DNA from: Streptomyces sp. WMMC940
GTDB taxonomy: Bacteria > Actinomycetota > Actinomycetes > Streptomycetales > Streptomycetaceae
DNA: 64,000 bases
Direction: 5' to 3'
Assembly: GCF_027460265.1 (NCBI RefSeq)
Contig: NZ_JAPZBC010000001.1
Location: forward strand, 7,552,001-7,616,000
Position 1 is the first letter of the stretch. Each line of letters begins with the position of its first letter. The notes under the pieces are model-generated. The model did not search any database. It saw only the letters and a list, made by a program, of their open reading frames with translations, and had not been told where the DNA came from. Shown piece after piece: positions 46,681 to 54,945 of the stretch. A program made the position numbers and the translations under genes.

Positions 46681-47777
46681 AGGTCCGCGCTGCCGTCGTG
46701 GGGCTCGGCTGGGCAGGCCGCGAGCTGTGGCTCAGACTGCTGGGCGAGCACAAGGACTTCGAGGTGGTCGCCGCCGTCGACCCCGACCCGGCCTCCCGGG
46801 CAGCCGCCGTGGCGATGGGCCTGCCCGCCCACACCACCATGGACGCCCTCTCCCCTCGCACGGTCGACATCGCCGTCGTCGCGGTACCCAACCATCTGCA
46901 CGCCGAGGTGGCGGCCGCCCTGCTCCGCCGCGGGATCTCCGTCTTCCTGGAGAAGCCGGTCTGCCTGACCACCGGCGAGGCCGACGCCCTCGCCGCGGCC
47001 GAACAGAACGGCGGGATGCTGCTCGCCGGCAGCGCCGCCGCCCACCGCGGCGACGTCCAAGCACTTGCCGGGCTGCTGCCCCAGGTCGGCCGGATCCGCC
47101 ATGTCACCCTGGGCTGGGTCAGGGCACGCGGCGTGCCACAGCCCGGCGGCTGGTTCACCCAGCGCAGCAAGTCCGGTGGCGGTGTCCTCGTCGACCTCGG
47201 CTGGCACCTGCTCGACGTCCTCACCTACCTCCTCGGCCCCGCCCCCGTCACCCAAGTGATCGGCTCGGTCTCCGACGACTTCGTCAACAGCAGTGCCTGG
47301 TCCGCTGCCTGGCGCGAGGAACAGCCGACCGATGTCCCGGCCGGCAACGTCGAGGACACTGCCCGGGGCTTCCTGCTCCGCGAGGACGGCGTCTCGGTCT
47401 CGCTGCAAGCCGGCTGGGCTTCGCACGAGGCGCTGGACGCCTCCGTCATCACCATCGAGGGCAGCAACGGAACGGCACGGCTGCACTGCACCTTCGGCTT
47501 CAGCCCCAACCGGGCCCCCGAACGGGTGCTCACCCTCACCCGGGAAGGCACCACAGAGCAGATCCCGCTGCCCGACGAGCCGATCGGCACCGAGTACGGA
47601 CGCCAGCTCGACGGCCTCGCCGGGCTCCTGGCCGACCCTGGCCGACGCGGCGTGGCCGTCGCCCAGGCCCGCAACACCGTCCAGCTGGTCGAAGCCTTCT
47701 ACGCGTCGGCCCGCGCCGCTCGACCTGCGGACCACGCGCCCCGATTCACCGCCCACAAGGAGGTGAGGACCGTATGA
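46677..47777 (+). CDS. rifL: RifL-like oxidoreductase (Gfo/Idh/MocA family)
   Basis: A 366-residue NAD(P)-dependent oxidoreductase with N-terminal Rossmann loop GLGWAGR and the family motif EKPVCLT; the substrate domain has GGGVLVDLGWHLLD. In the rifamycin pathway RifL, together with RifK, is proposed to act at the 3-position of UDP-glucose toward the kanosamine nitrogen donor (recalled). It is coupled to neighbours at both ends by four-base overlaps. Confidence 0.94.
   Translation: MKVRAAVVGLGWAGRELWLRLLGEHKDFEVVAAVDPDPASRAAAVAMGLPAHTTMDALSPRTVDIAVVAVPNHLHAEVAAALLRRGISVFLEKPVCLTTGEADALAAAEQNGGMLLAGSAAAHRGDVQALAGLLPQVGRIRHVTLGWVRARGVPQPGGWFTQRSKSGGGVLVDLGWHLLDVLTYLLGPAPVTQVIGSVSDDFVNSSAWSAAWREEQPTDVPAGNVEDTARGFLLREDGVSVSLQAGWASHEALDASVITIEGSNGTARLHCTFGFSPNRAPERVLTLTREGTTEQIPLPDEPIGTEYGRQLDGLAGLLADPGRRGVAVAQARNTVQLVEAFYASARAARPADHAPRFTAHKEVRTV
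47757..47766 (+). promoter_or_regulatory. Full-length Shine-Dalgarno sequence for rifM
   Basis: AAGGAGGTGA, a ten-base perfect complement of the 16S rRNA 3' end, lies inside the end of rifL, 7 nt before the rifM ATG at 47774. It fixes the rifM start, which otherwise lies in a much longer open frame. Confidence 0.85.
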
Positions 47778-48472
47778 CCACGAGGTCAGCACACCACGCG
47801 GCAACGACCACCGAACAGCACTCCCCGGTCTCCAGACAAGCGGTCATCTTCGACCTCGACGGAGTCGTCGTCGACAGCTTCGCGGTGATGGGCGAGGCAT
47901 TCTCCCTCGCCTACGCCGAGGTCGTCGGCCCGGGCGAGGCGCCCTTCGAGGAGTACCAGCGCCATCAGGGCCGCTACTTTCCCGACATCATGCGGATCAT
48001 GGGCCTTCCGCTGGAGATGGAGGAGCCCTTCGTCCGTGAGAGCTACCGGCTCGCCCACCAGGTGCAGGTGTACGACGGTGTGGTCGATGTGCTGAGAACG
48101 CTGAACGAGCGCGGCCTCCGGCTGGCCATCGCCACCGGCAAGGCAGGCGAGCGCGCCCGGTCCCTGCTCGACGTCCTCGGCCTGCTTCCGTACTTCACCC
48201 ACGTCATCGGCTCCGACGAGGTGCCGCGGCCCAAGCCCGCCCCTGACATCGTCAGTCGCGCGCTTGAACTCCTCGACGTTCCCGCGGACCGGGCCATCAT
48301 GATCGGCGACGCTCCCACCGACCTGGCCAGCGCCCAGGGCGCCGACGTCACCGCCGTAGCCGCGCTGTGGGGCTGCCACGACGAGATCGGACTGCTCGCC
48401 GCCGACCCTGACATCGTCTTGCGACGGCCCGCCGACCTGCTCGTTCTCTGCCCGGCCGTCCCCGGTCACTGA
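47774..48472 (+). CDS. rifM: RifM-like HAD-family phosphatase
   Basis: A 232-residue haloacid-dehalogenase-like phosphatase of the AHBA set. HAD motif I is FDLDGVVVDSF, motif II Thr lies in IATGKAG, motif III Lys in RPKPAPD, and motif IV is IGDAPTD. It is thought to act in the branch that makes kanosamine (recalled). The open frame extends far upstream, but the strong Shine-Dalgarno sequence and the overlap with the rifL stop fix the start at 47774. Only six bases separate it from rifN. Confidence 0.93.
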   Translation: MTTRSAHHAATTTEQHSPVSRQAVIFDLDGVVVDSFAVMGEAFSLAYAEVVGPGEAPFEEYQRHQGRYFPDIMRIMGLPLEMEEPFVRESYRLAHQVQVYDGVVDVLRTLNERGLRLAIATGKAGERARSLLDVLGLLPYFTHVIGSDEVPRPKPAPDIVSRALELLDVPADRAIMIGDAPTDLASAQGADVTAVAALWGCHDEIGLLAADPDIVLRRPADLLVLCPAVPGH

Positions 48473-48478
48473 GACGGA

Positions 48479-49408
48479 ATGACAGCCTCACCGCCGTTGT
48501 GGCATCTGGGCATCGACATAGGGGGCACAAAGGTCGCCCTGCGCGCCGAGTCAGCGGACGGCCGTACCGAGGAGCACACGTTCTCCTGGCCGCACCACCA
48601 AGATGGACCGGACAGCGACCTTGCCCTGCTGTCGGACGGCATCACCACCCTGGCGGCCCGCACAGGCGAGGGTTTCCAGGCCGCCGGGGTCGCCGTCCCC
48701 GCCACGGTCGGCCCGGACGAGCAGGTCATCTCCTGGCCCAGCCGACCGACATGGACCGGCCTCGCCCTCGGCCCCGCGCTACGCGCCCTCGTGCCCAAAA
48801 CGGCCGTCGCATGGGCGGATGACGGTGACGTGGCCGCCCTCGCCGAGGCCGCGGCGGCCGACTGCGCCGATCTGCTCTACGTCGGCGTCGGTACCGGCAT
48901 CGGCGGCGGCCTGGTCCTGGGCGGCTGCCTGTGCCCCGGCCCGGGCCGCGGCTCCTTCGAACTGGGCCATCTGGTCGTCGAGTTGGGCGGCCCCGTGTGT
49001 GTCTGCGGCCGCCAGGGCTGCCTCCAGGCGACAGCTTCGGGGCCGGCCACTCTGGCCCGGGCCGGCGAGCTCCGCGGCGAGCCGGTCACCTACGAAGAGC
49101 TGCGCGAAGCACTCCGTACCGGCCGCCCGTGGGCCACAGCCGCGATCGACGGCACCTGCCGGGCCCTGGCCACTGCCATCATGGGGGTCACCGAACTGCT
49201 CCACCCCAGCCTCGCTGTGATCGGAGGCGGATTCGCGGCAGGCGTCGACGACCTGGTCGACCGCACAGCAACCCACCTGACATCCCTCTCGCGTCCAGGC
49301 CGCCCTGCCCCACCACTCGCTCCGGCGCGCCTGGGTGGCCTTTCCTCCCTCCAGGGTGCGGTCCTCCTTGCCCGAGCCGTCACCGACGGAGCGGTACCGC
49401 TGCTGTAA
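48479..49408 (+). CDS. rifN: RifN-like kanosamine kinase (ROK family)
   Basis: A 309-residue sugar kinase. ATP motif DIGGTKVAL lies near the N-terminus, with GVGTGIGGG as the second phosphate-binding loop. The ROK signature has GHLVVE and the zinc-binding CVCGRQGC. RifN phosphorylates kanosamine at C6, committing the amino sugar to aminoDAHP formation (recalled). It is the last gene of the K-L-M-N block; the next gene follows after a 50-nt gap richer in A/T than its surroundings. Confidence 0.93.
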   Translation: MTASPPLWHLGIDIGGTKVALRAESADGRTEEHTFSWPHHQDGPDSDLALLSDGITTLAARTGEGFQAAGVAVPATVGPDEQVISWPSRPTWTGLALGPALRALVPKTAVAWADDGDVAALAEAAAADCADLLYVGVGTGIGGGLVLGGCLCPGPGRGSFELGHLVVELGGPVCVCGRQGCLQATASGPATLARAGELRGEPVTYEELREALRTGRPWATAAIDGTCRALATAIMGVTELLHPSLAVIGGGFAAGVDDLVDRTATHLTSLSRPGRPAPPLAPARLGGLSSLQGAVLLARAVTDGAVPLL

Positions 49409-49458
49409 AACGACATTGGGGAAATGCGCAATGAGTTCATTAAAGATTCAAGGAGTCT

Positions 49459-49986
49459 GTGCATAAAGTGGAGGATACGAGGAAGGCGTACTCATCCACC
49501 GCGAAGCTCCGATGGCTCACGGATGAGCAGCAGCGCATCTGGCGCTCCTATGTCCACGCGACCACGCTCCTTGAGGACCGCATGGACCGCCAACTGCATC
49601 GCACTGCGAATATGCCTCACAGCTACTACAGGCTCCTGGTGAACCTCGCGGAGTCCCCTCACCAGCGGCTGCAGATGACGGAGCTGGCGATGCACGCGAA
49701 GATCACCCGACCCCGGCTCTCGCACGCCGTCGCACGTTTGGAGAAGGACGGCTTGGTACGGCGGGAGGAAGCACCCTCCGGCCAACGCGGCAAATTCACG
49801 GTGCTCACAGAGGAGGGCCTGGAGGCCCTCAGACGGGCCGCTCCGGGCTATGCGACAGTCGTCCAGCATGCCCTGTTCGGCCGACTCACCCCCCAGCAGC
49901 AGGAGTTCCTCGGCGCGATCATGGAGATCGTCACCGATGGACTCCAGACGGACAATGCGGGTGCGGACCTGCCCTGGCTGCGCTAG
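49459..49986 (+). CDS. MarR-family transcriptional regulator
   Basis: A 175-residue protein with a winged helix: recognition region LQMTELAMHAKITRPRLSHA, then LEKDGLVRREEAPSGQRGKF as the wing. It probably responds to an aromatic ligand and controls the AHBA or polyketide genes or an exporter. Two GTG starts are possible: 49459, only 3 nt after AAGGAG, and 49468, 12 nt after it; neither spacing is ideal. The position just after rifN recalls the regulator gene rifO of the rifamycin cluster, but I am not certain of that homology. Confidence 0.88.
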   Translation: MHKVEDTRKAYSSTAKLRWLTDEQQRIWRSYVHATTLLEDRMDRQLHRTANMPHSYYRLLVNLAESPHQRLQMTELAMHAKITRPRLSHAVARLEKDGLVRREEAPSGQRGKFTVLTEEGLEALRRAAPGYATVVQHALFGRLTPQQQEFLGAIMEIVTDGLQTDNAGADLPWLR

Positions 49987-50000
49987 AAGTGCTGCGCGGA

Positions 50001-50400
50001 TGTGTCAACTCAACGGCTGATCTTGGTTGTTGAGTTATCGCTGGTCGGTGCGGTCAGGTGGCCATCGAAGGCGATCTGGAAGGCGTTCAGGGGCGTCAAT
50101 CCCCGGACGCACTCGACCTTCAGCACGCTGTTGAACGCCTCGCTGGTCCGTGCCGAAATGACACCTGGCACGTCCCCGCCGGCGGGTCGCCACGGCCATG
50201 TGCAGGGCGGCGACGACCAGTTCGGCATCGTGACGGGCACCCATCGCAGGACAGGTCGATGACCGGCCGTCTGCCCGGGTGGGCAGGCGGATGCGGTCTT
50301 GTAGAACCACGCCTCGCTCATTCCCAGAGCGCGGCACCCTCACGGAACTCCGCATCGAACTTCCGCCGCTCTCCGCCATGACTCCCAACTGCCCCTGCAG
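50001..50400 (-). mobile_element. Insertion-sequence debris: IS256-family 3' end plus IS3-family fragments
   Basis: No intact gene. Read on the minus strand: 50385-50300 encodes ERRKFDAEFREGA, typical of an IS3-family OrfA start. 50280-50140 encodes MGARHDAELVVAALHMAVAT and nearby pieces of an IS3-family OrfB integrase core in shifting frames. 50125-50001 encodes LNAFQIAFDGHL, the C-terminal end of an IS256-family transposase; the related remnant at 58394 has LNAFDITFDGRL. The end TGTCAA near 50003 resembles the IS256 end at 58355. All pieces are broken by frameshifts. Confidence 0.75.
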
Positions 50401-50468
50401 TCAGGATCTTCACACTACGAGGGGAGGGACACGTGCCGGGCCAGACCGTGGTCGGGTCGGTCGTCGGG

Positions 50469-51347
50469 TCAGGATCCGGAGGGCTCGTCGTACCGGTGGA
50501 AGCCGTGGCCCGTCTTGCGGCCCAGTCTGCCCTCCTGGACCATCCGGGCGAGCAAAGGGGGCGGTTCGGGGACCAGGCCGTCGGAGTGCTCCGCCATCGA
50601 GCGGGCCACGTCGGTGATCGTGTCGATCCCGATCAGATCGAGCAGCGCGAGCGGACCCATGGGATGTCCGCAGCCCAGCACCATTCCCCGGTCGATGTCG
50701 TCGGCGTCGGCGATGCCCTGGTCGTACATCGTGACCGCCGCCATCAGATACGGCACGAGCAGGGCGTTGACCACGAACCCGCTTCGGTCCGCGGTGCGGA
50801 TCACCTCCTTGCCGAGGGTGTCCTTGGCGAAGGATTCGGCCGACGCGGCGCACTGCTGCGAGGTGCGGTCCGTCACCACCACCTCGACCAGGGGCATCAG
50901 CGGTACGGGATTGAAGAAGTGCATTCCCACCACGGACCCGGCTCTACCGGTGGCCTCCGCCAGATCGCCGACCAGCAGGCTGGAGGTCGTCGAGGCCAGA
51001 ACGGCCGCAGGGTCGGCCAGCACCCTGTCCACCGCCTTGAACACCCGTTGCTTCACATCGAGTCTCTCGGCCACGGCCTCCACGACGAACTGCCGGTCCG
51101 CGAGATCCTCGACGTTGGCGGTGACCCGCAACCGGGCCATGGCCGCCGTCTGTTCCGGCACCGTCATCCGGCCCTTGGCCACCGCGCGGGCGAACGCGGC
51201 CGCCAGCCGTCCGACCGCGTCCTCGATCCGGTGCGGGGCGGAGACCAGGACCGTCACCTCGACCCCGGCGCGCAGGCTCACCTCGGCAATGCCGGCGCCC
51301 ATCGTCCCGCCACCGATCACACCCAGTCGTTCCACCGTCGGCTTCAT
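50469..51347 (-). CDS. 3-hydroxyacyl-CoA dehydrogenase (3-hydroxybutyryl-CoA dehydrogenase type)
   Basis: A 292-residue NAD(P)-dependent dehydrogenase. Rossmann loop GVIGGGTMGAGIAE is at the N-terminus, then the catalytic His in GMHFFNPVPLMPLVEVV and the C-terminal domain with GFVVNALLVPYLM. It should reduce a 3-ketoacyl-CoA made by the KSIII upstream, leading after dehydration to the enoyl-CoA used by CCR. Its ATG overlaps the KSIII stop (ATGA), so the two are coupled. It is the last gene of the minus-strand operon and ends 69 nt before the IS debris. Confidence 0.92.
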   Translation of the reverse strand: MKPTVERLGVIGGGTMGAGIAEVSLRAGVEVTVLVSAPHRIEDAVGRLAAAFARAVAKGRMTVPEQTAAMARLRVTANVEDLADRQFVVEAVAERLDVKQRVFKAVDRVLADPAAVLASTTSSLLVGDLAEATGRAGSVVGMHFFNPVPLMPLVEVVVTDRTSQQCAASAESFAKDTLGKEVIRTADRSGFVVNALLVPYLMAAVTMYDQGIADADDIDRGMVLGCGHPMGPLALLDLIGIDTITDVARSMAEHSDGLVPEPPPLLARMVQEGRLGRKTGHGFHRYDEPSGS

Positions 51348-52381
51348 CGAGTCCCGCCCTCGGTCACGGTCCAGCGCAGCAGAGCGGCACCGGCCGCCAT
51401 ACCCGCGCCGAAGCCCACCAGGAGCACCAGGTCGCCGTCCCGTAGCACGCCGGAACGGTTGGCCGCGTCAAGTGCGACCGGCACCGACGCGGAACCGATG
51501 TTGCCGCCGTGACGCAACGGCAGATGGGTTTTCGCCCGCTCCAGACCACTGGCCTCGGCCAGTTCCGCCACCAGCCGGCCATTGGCCTGGTGCGGCACGA
51601 AGTGCTGGACGTCGGCCGGTTCGTGGCCGGAGCGCTTGAGCAGCCCGGCGATGAGGCCGGGGACGTTGTCCAGGACGAAGTCGCGCACCCCCCGGCCTTG
51701 CATGCTCAGCAGGTGGCCACCGTCCGCGACCGTCTCGACGGAGGCGGGACGGCGGCTGCCCCCGGCCGGCATGCTGATCAGCTCGTGGGCGTCGGCCCGG
51801 CTCACCAACTCGATCTTGAGCAGGCCGCGTTCCGGATCGCCGGGCGCATGCGGGACGGAGCCGATGACCGCGGCCCCGGCTCCGTCCCCGAACAGAACAC
51901 TGGTCGCCCGGTTGTCGAAGTCGATGAACCGGGTCCACACGTCGGTGCCGATGACCAGGACCTTCGTCGTCGGGTCCAGCGCCACGTACGCCCGGGCGAT
52001 GGACAGCGCGGTGACGAACCCGGTGCAGGCGATGTTGACGTCGAAACAGGCGGCCCGGTGGGCGCCGAGCGCCAGTTGCACCAGTGACGCGGTGGAGGGG
52101 ATCGGGGCGTCACCGGTCGTCGTGGCGACGATGATGAAGTCGATGCCGTCCGCGTCCAGTCCGGCCTGGTCCAAGGCGGCGCGCGCGGCGTGGACGGCGA
52201 GGTCGGACGCCGCCTCGTCCGGTGCCGCGTACCGCCGTTCGACGATGGCGGTCCGGTCGGCGATCCACTCGGCGGAGGCACCGGGTACCCGGGCCTCGAT
52301 CTCCTCGTTGGTCACCACCCGTTCGGGCAGGTAGGAGCCGGTCCCCAGCACGGATGTGACGTACCCCTGTGCCGTTTCCAT
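51344..52381 (-). CDS. Ketoacyl synthase III (FabH-like) for extender-unit supply
   Basis: A 345-residue KAS III. The Cys-His-Asn triad is seen in IACTGF, PHQANGR and GGNIGSAS. The start is set at the ATG 52381, which begins METAQGYVTSVLG and lies two bases after the CCR stop; the longer open frame has no FabH homology upstream. The neighbours suggest it condenses a short or branched acyl-CoA with a malonyl unit to feed the dehydrogenase and CCR, as proposed for isobutylmalonyl-CoA in ansalactam and divergolide clusters (recalled). A straight C2 starter, giving ethylmalonyl-CoA, cannot be excluded. Confidence 0.92.
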   Translation of the reverse strand: METAQGYVTSVLGTGSYLPERVVTNEEIEARVPGASAEWIADRTAIVERRYAAPDEAASDLAVHAARAALDQAGLDADGIDFIIVATTTGDAPIPSTASLVQLALGAHRAACFDVNIACTGFVTALSIARAYVALDPTTKVLVIGTDVWTRFIDFDNRATSVLFGDGAGAAVIGSVPHAPGDPERGLLKIELVSRADAHELISMPAGGSRRPASVETVADGGHLLSMQGRGVRDFVLDNVPGLIAGLLKRSGHEPADVQHFVPHQANGRLVAELAEASGLERAKTHLPLRHGGNIGSASVPVALDAANRSGVLRDGDLVLLVGFGAGMAAGAALLRWTVTEGGTR

Positions 52382-52383
52382 GG

Positions 52384-53742
52384 TCACGCCGCCCGCACGC
52401 TGTCGTGCGCGTACGCGCGCATCAGGGTCAGTCGGTCCTCGCCGATCCGGGCGCGCCGCTCGGGGTCGGTCACACCCAGGCCCGGACGGTCGGCCAGGCA
52501 GAGCACGCCCACCTTGCCGATGTGCTGGTTGAGCTGCACCAGCCGGGTCGCCTCGCCGGCCTCCTCCAGCGGGAACAGCGAGGTAAGTGCGGGCACCAGC
52601 GATCCTTGGTCGAACAGTCGTGCGGTGTCGACCTGTTCCTGGAGGTTCGCCACGTGGCTGCCGATGATGCGCTTGAGCCGCATCCACAGATAGCGGTTGT
52701 CGAACCGGTGCTCGTAGCCGGTGCTCGAACCGCAGGTCACCACGGTGCCTCCGCGCCGCGCGAGGAACACCGAGAGCCCGAAGGTGGATTTGCCCACGTG
52801 GTCGAAGACGATGTGCGGATCCTCGCCCACGCCGTCACGGATGAGCCGGCCCAGCCGCTTTCCCTGCGCCACCGCGACCGCCGGCTCGTCGTCGGCGTCA
52901 CCGCCGAAGTCGTACTCCTCACGGTTGATCACCAGGTCACAGCCGAGGGCGCGCGCCGCGCGCGCCTTCTCCTCGGAGCCGACGACTCCGACGGCGATGC
53001 CGCCGCCGTTCTTCACCAACTGAACGGCGTAGGCTCCCAGTCCGCCGGACGCGCCCCAGATCAGGACCACGTCCCCCTGCTTCATCCGTGCGCCGCGGTC
53101 GCTGACCAGCATGCGGTACGCGGTTCCGCCACAGGCCGGGACCGAGGCAGCCTCCTCCCAGGTAAGGTGTGCCGGCTTGGGGATCAACTGGCTGGCCCGG
53201 GCGATGGCGTAGTGGGCGAGGCCGCCGTAGTTGGTCTCGAAGCCCCAGGCGAGCTGGTTCTCGCTGAGCATCCCGTCGGCCTGGACGGACGCCTCCTGGT
53301 CCTCGACACAGGCCGCGTTGACCAGCACGTGGTCACCGACCCGCCAGCGCCGCACGCCGGAACCGGCGCGGACGATCACTCCGGCGGCGTCCGAGCCGAG
53401 GACGTGGAAGGGCTGGTCATGCCGCTTCGCCCAGCCGCCCTGGCGCCCGTAGGCCTGGAGGAAGCCGAAGGTCGACAACGGTTCGAAGGTCGCGGACCAG
53501 ACCGTGTTGTAGTTGATGGAGCTGGCCATGACGGCTATCAGCACCTCGTCGGGCGCGAGTTCCGGCATCGGTACCGTGCCCACGTGGAGGGTCTCGCGCA
53601 CGTCGCGGTCGCCTTCGATCCCCTCGAAGGTCTTCTCGTCCTCGATCCGCAGGTGCGCGGCGAGGAACTGCGCCGGTACTTCCGCGGCGGCCAGTTCCTG
53701 CGGGCCGGCACCGGCACGTACTGCATCGGAGAGTGACATCAT
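52384..53742 (-). CDS. ccr: Crotonyl-CoA carboxylase/reductase (CCR)
   Basis: About 452 residues, MDR superfamily: reductive carboxylation of an alpha,beta-enoyl-CoA with NADPH and CO2 to an alkylmalonyl-CoA. Visible segments are SSINYNTVWSA, GSDAAGVIVRAG, GFETNYGGLAHYA, the NADPH loop WGASGGLGAYAVQL, and VFDHVGKSTFG. Two adjacent ATGs (53742, 53739) follow GAGGAG with spacings of 4 and 7 nt, so 53739 (MSLSDAV) may be the true start; the open frame begins at 53757. It leads the CCR-KSIII-dehydrogenase operon. It is the obvious source of the unusual extender for the AAGH-type AT of module 8. The preferred enoyl chain cannot be told by eye. Confidence 0.95.
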   Translation of the reverse strand: MMSLSDAVRAGAGPQELAAAEVPAQFLAAHLRIEDEKTFEGIEGDRDVRETLHVGTVPMPELAPDEVLIAVMASSINYNTVWSATFEPLSTFGFLQAYGRQGGWAKRHDQPFHVLGSDAAGVIVRAGSGVRRWRVGDHVLVNAACVEDQEASVQADGMLSENQLAWGFETNYGGLAHYAIARASQLIPKPAHLTWEEAASVPACGGTAYRMLVSDRGARMKQGDVVLIWGASGGLGAYAVQLVKNGGGIAVGVVGSEEKARAARALGCDLVINREEYDFGGDADDEPAVAVAQGKRLGRLIRDGVGEDPHIVFDHVGKSTFGLSVFLARRGGTVVTCGSSTGYEHRFDNRYLWMRLKRIIGSHVANLQEQVDTARLFDQGSLVPALTSLFPLEEAGEATRLVQLNQHIGKVGVLCLADRPGLGVTDPERRARIGEDRLTLMRAYAHDSVRAA

Positions 53743-53837
53743 CGGGCTCCTCGTCAAGCCGTGTGAGGCTGGTCGAACGATCGGTACTTCCGTGTCGGGG
53801 CCCGGCCCTCACCCGTACAGGACCCGTCTGCTGCCGT

Positions 53838-53975
53838 CTACGGGCATCGAGGCTCGAACGTGGTGCAGGGGATCGTGTCGGCGAGCTCGCGTCCGTACAC
53901 GGGCGGGGCCACCAGGTCGTGAGCGAACGAGACCACGCGGCACGGCACAGTGATGTCCGCGCCGCCGGCGCGCCG
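53838..53975 (-). pseudogene. C-terminal remnant of an alpha/beta-hydrolase
   Basis: Short minus-strand stretch encoding ITVPCRVVSFAHDLVAPP and YGRELADTIP before a stop at 53838. This matches the late part of alpha/beta-hydrolases, where the catalytic Asp and the stretch before the catalytic His lie, but the nucleophile elbow and the His are absent. It sits between rifJ and CCR, evidence of deletion or rearrangement in the operon. Confidence 0.6.
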
Positions 53976-53992
53976 GTCCGGCGTCGGCCTGG

Positions 53993-54436
53993 TCATCGGA
54001 CCATGCCGGTCACGTGCAGCAGGGCTCGGGCCGCCAGGCGGTAGCCGAACGCGCCGAGTCCTACCACGACGCCGGAGGCCAACGGGGCGATGACCGATTC
54101 GTGCCGGAACTGCTCTCGCGCCCACACGTTGCTCAGGTGCACCTCGATCCACGGGTGCTCGTAGCTCGCGAGCGCGTCCCGCAGGCTCCAGCCGGCGATC
54201 ATCAGGGCGCCAGGGTTGACCACGGCGCCGACGCTGTCGGGCCCGTGCTCGTGGACAGCGCTCACCAGATCGCCCTCCGACTCCCGCTGGATCGACAGGA
54301 CCTTCCAGCCCTGCCCGCTCACCTCGTCGGCGACCGCCTGCTCGATGTCGGCCAGGGTGTCGGTGCCGTAGACCTCGGGCTCGCGACGGCCCAGGATGCC
54401 GAGGTTGGGACCGTTCAGTAGGAGCATCGTGCTCAT
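53993..54436 (-). CDS. rifJ: Aminodehydroquinate dehydratase (RifJ-like, type II DHQ dehydratase)
   Basis: A 147-residue type II dehydroquinase, dehydrating aminoDHQ to aminodehydroshikimate, the substrate of AHBA synthase. Motifs are NGPNLGILGRREPEVYG (catalytic Arg and Tyr), VNPGALM, and EVHLSNVWARE (catalytic His). Two substrate-contact segments differ from the usual family: RESEGDLV where SNHEGELI is common, and NPGALMIAGWS where NPGAYTHTS is common. This may reflect the amino substrate. AGGTGA precedes the ATG. It completes the AHBA set away from the main block, as rifJ also lies apart in the rifamycin cluster. Confidence 0.92.
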   Translation of the reverse strand: MSTMLLLNGPNLGILGRREPEVYGTDTLADIEQAVADEVSGQGWKVLSIQRESEGDLVSAVHEHGPDSVGAVVNPGALMIAGWSLRDALASYEHPWIEVHLSNVWAREQFRHESVIAPLASGVVVGLGAFGYRLAARALLHVTGMVR

Positions 54437-54945
54437 GTGTCACCTCGTCGTTCAAAGGTCCGAACCGCATCCGGTCCGTGGTCCGGGGCCCCATCGGGGC
54501 GGCTGTCAGGGTGTCCGTTCGCAGACGCTGAGACGAAGGCCTGTCATTGCCACGATCACCTCGAAGACACCCGAGTTCATGCCGGCGCCGAGGGCCGGCG
54601 CCTCCCACCGGTCGAGAGTGCTGAGCCGGGCGCCGATGGGCGGACGAGGACGCCCGCAAGTAGTCCGCCGGTGACCGCGGGCAGACCGAAGCGCGTCCGA
54701 CGGTCGGCGCGGGGGCGGCGAGGGGCATCTCGGCCTCTCTCCCGATCAAGGGTCGGATTGGTCCGCGGGCCCGGGGGTCTCTCTTGTGGCCTCCGGGCGA
54801 GAAGGAGCGGCGCGGTGTTCGGCGCGTGCTTTCGCCGTGTGCTGGCGAGGTCTCGGAACGGTGCGTTCGGTGAGTCGGGGGTTCCTCGCCGGCACTTGAG
54901 GCAGCGGGGAAGCGTGTCAGGTGCCGGCGACGTCGCGGTGGTCTT
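54437..54945. other. 509-nt gap between rifJ and the type II thioesterase
   Basis: I see no gene with recognisable homology or convincing start on either strand, and no RifZ-type box. Open frames here run antisense or across neighbouring genes. With the hydrolase remnant on the other side of rifJ, it may hold decayed genes. Confidence 0.5.

Noticed and set aside
46292..47773. Long upstream extension of the rifM frame
   Set aside because: Arg/Pro-rich shadow of rifK and rifL; the perfect Shine-Dalgarno sequence and ATGA overlap place the start at 47774.
52382..52687. N-terminal extension of the KSIII frame
   Set aside because: It overlaps the CCR gene and shows no FabH homology; the ATG at 52381 begins a normal FabH N-terminus.
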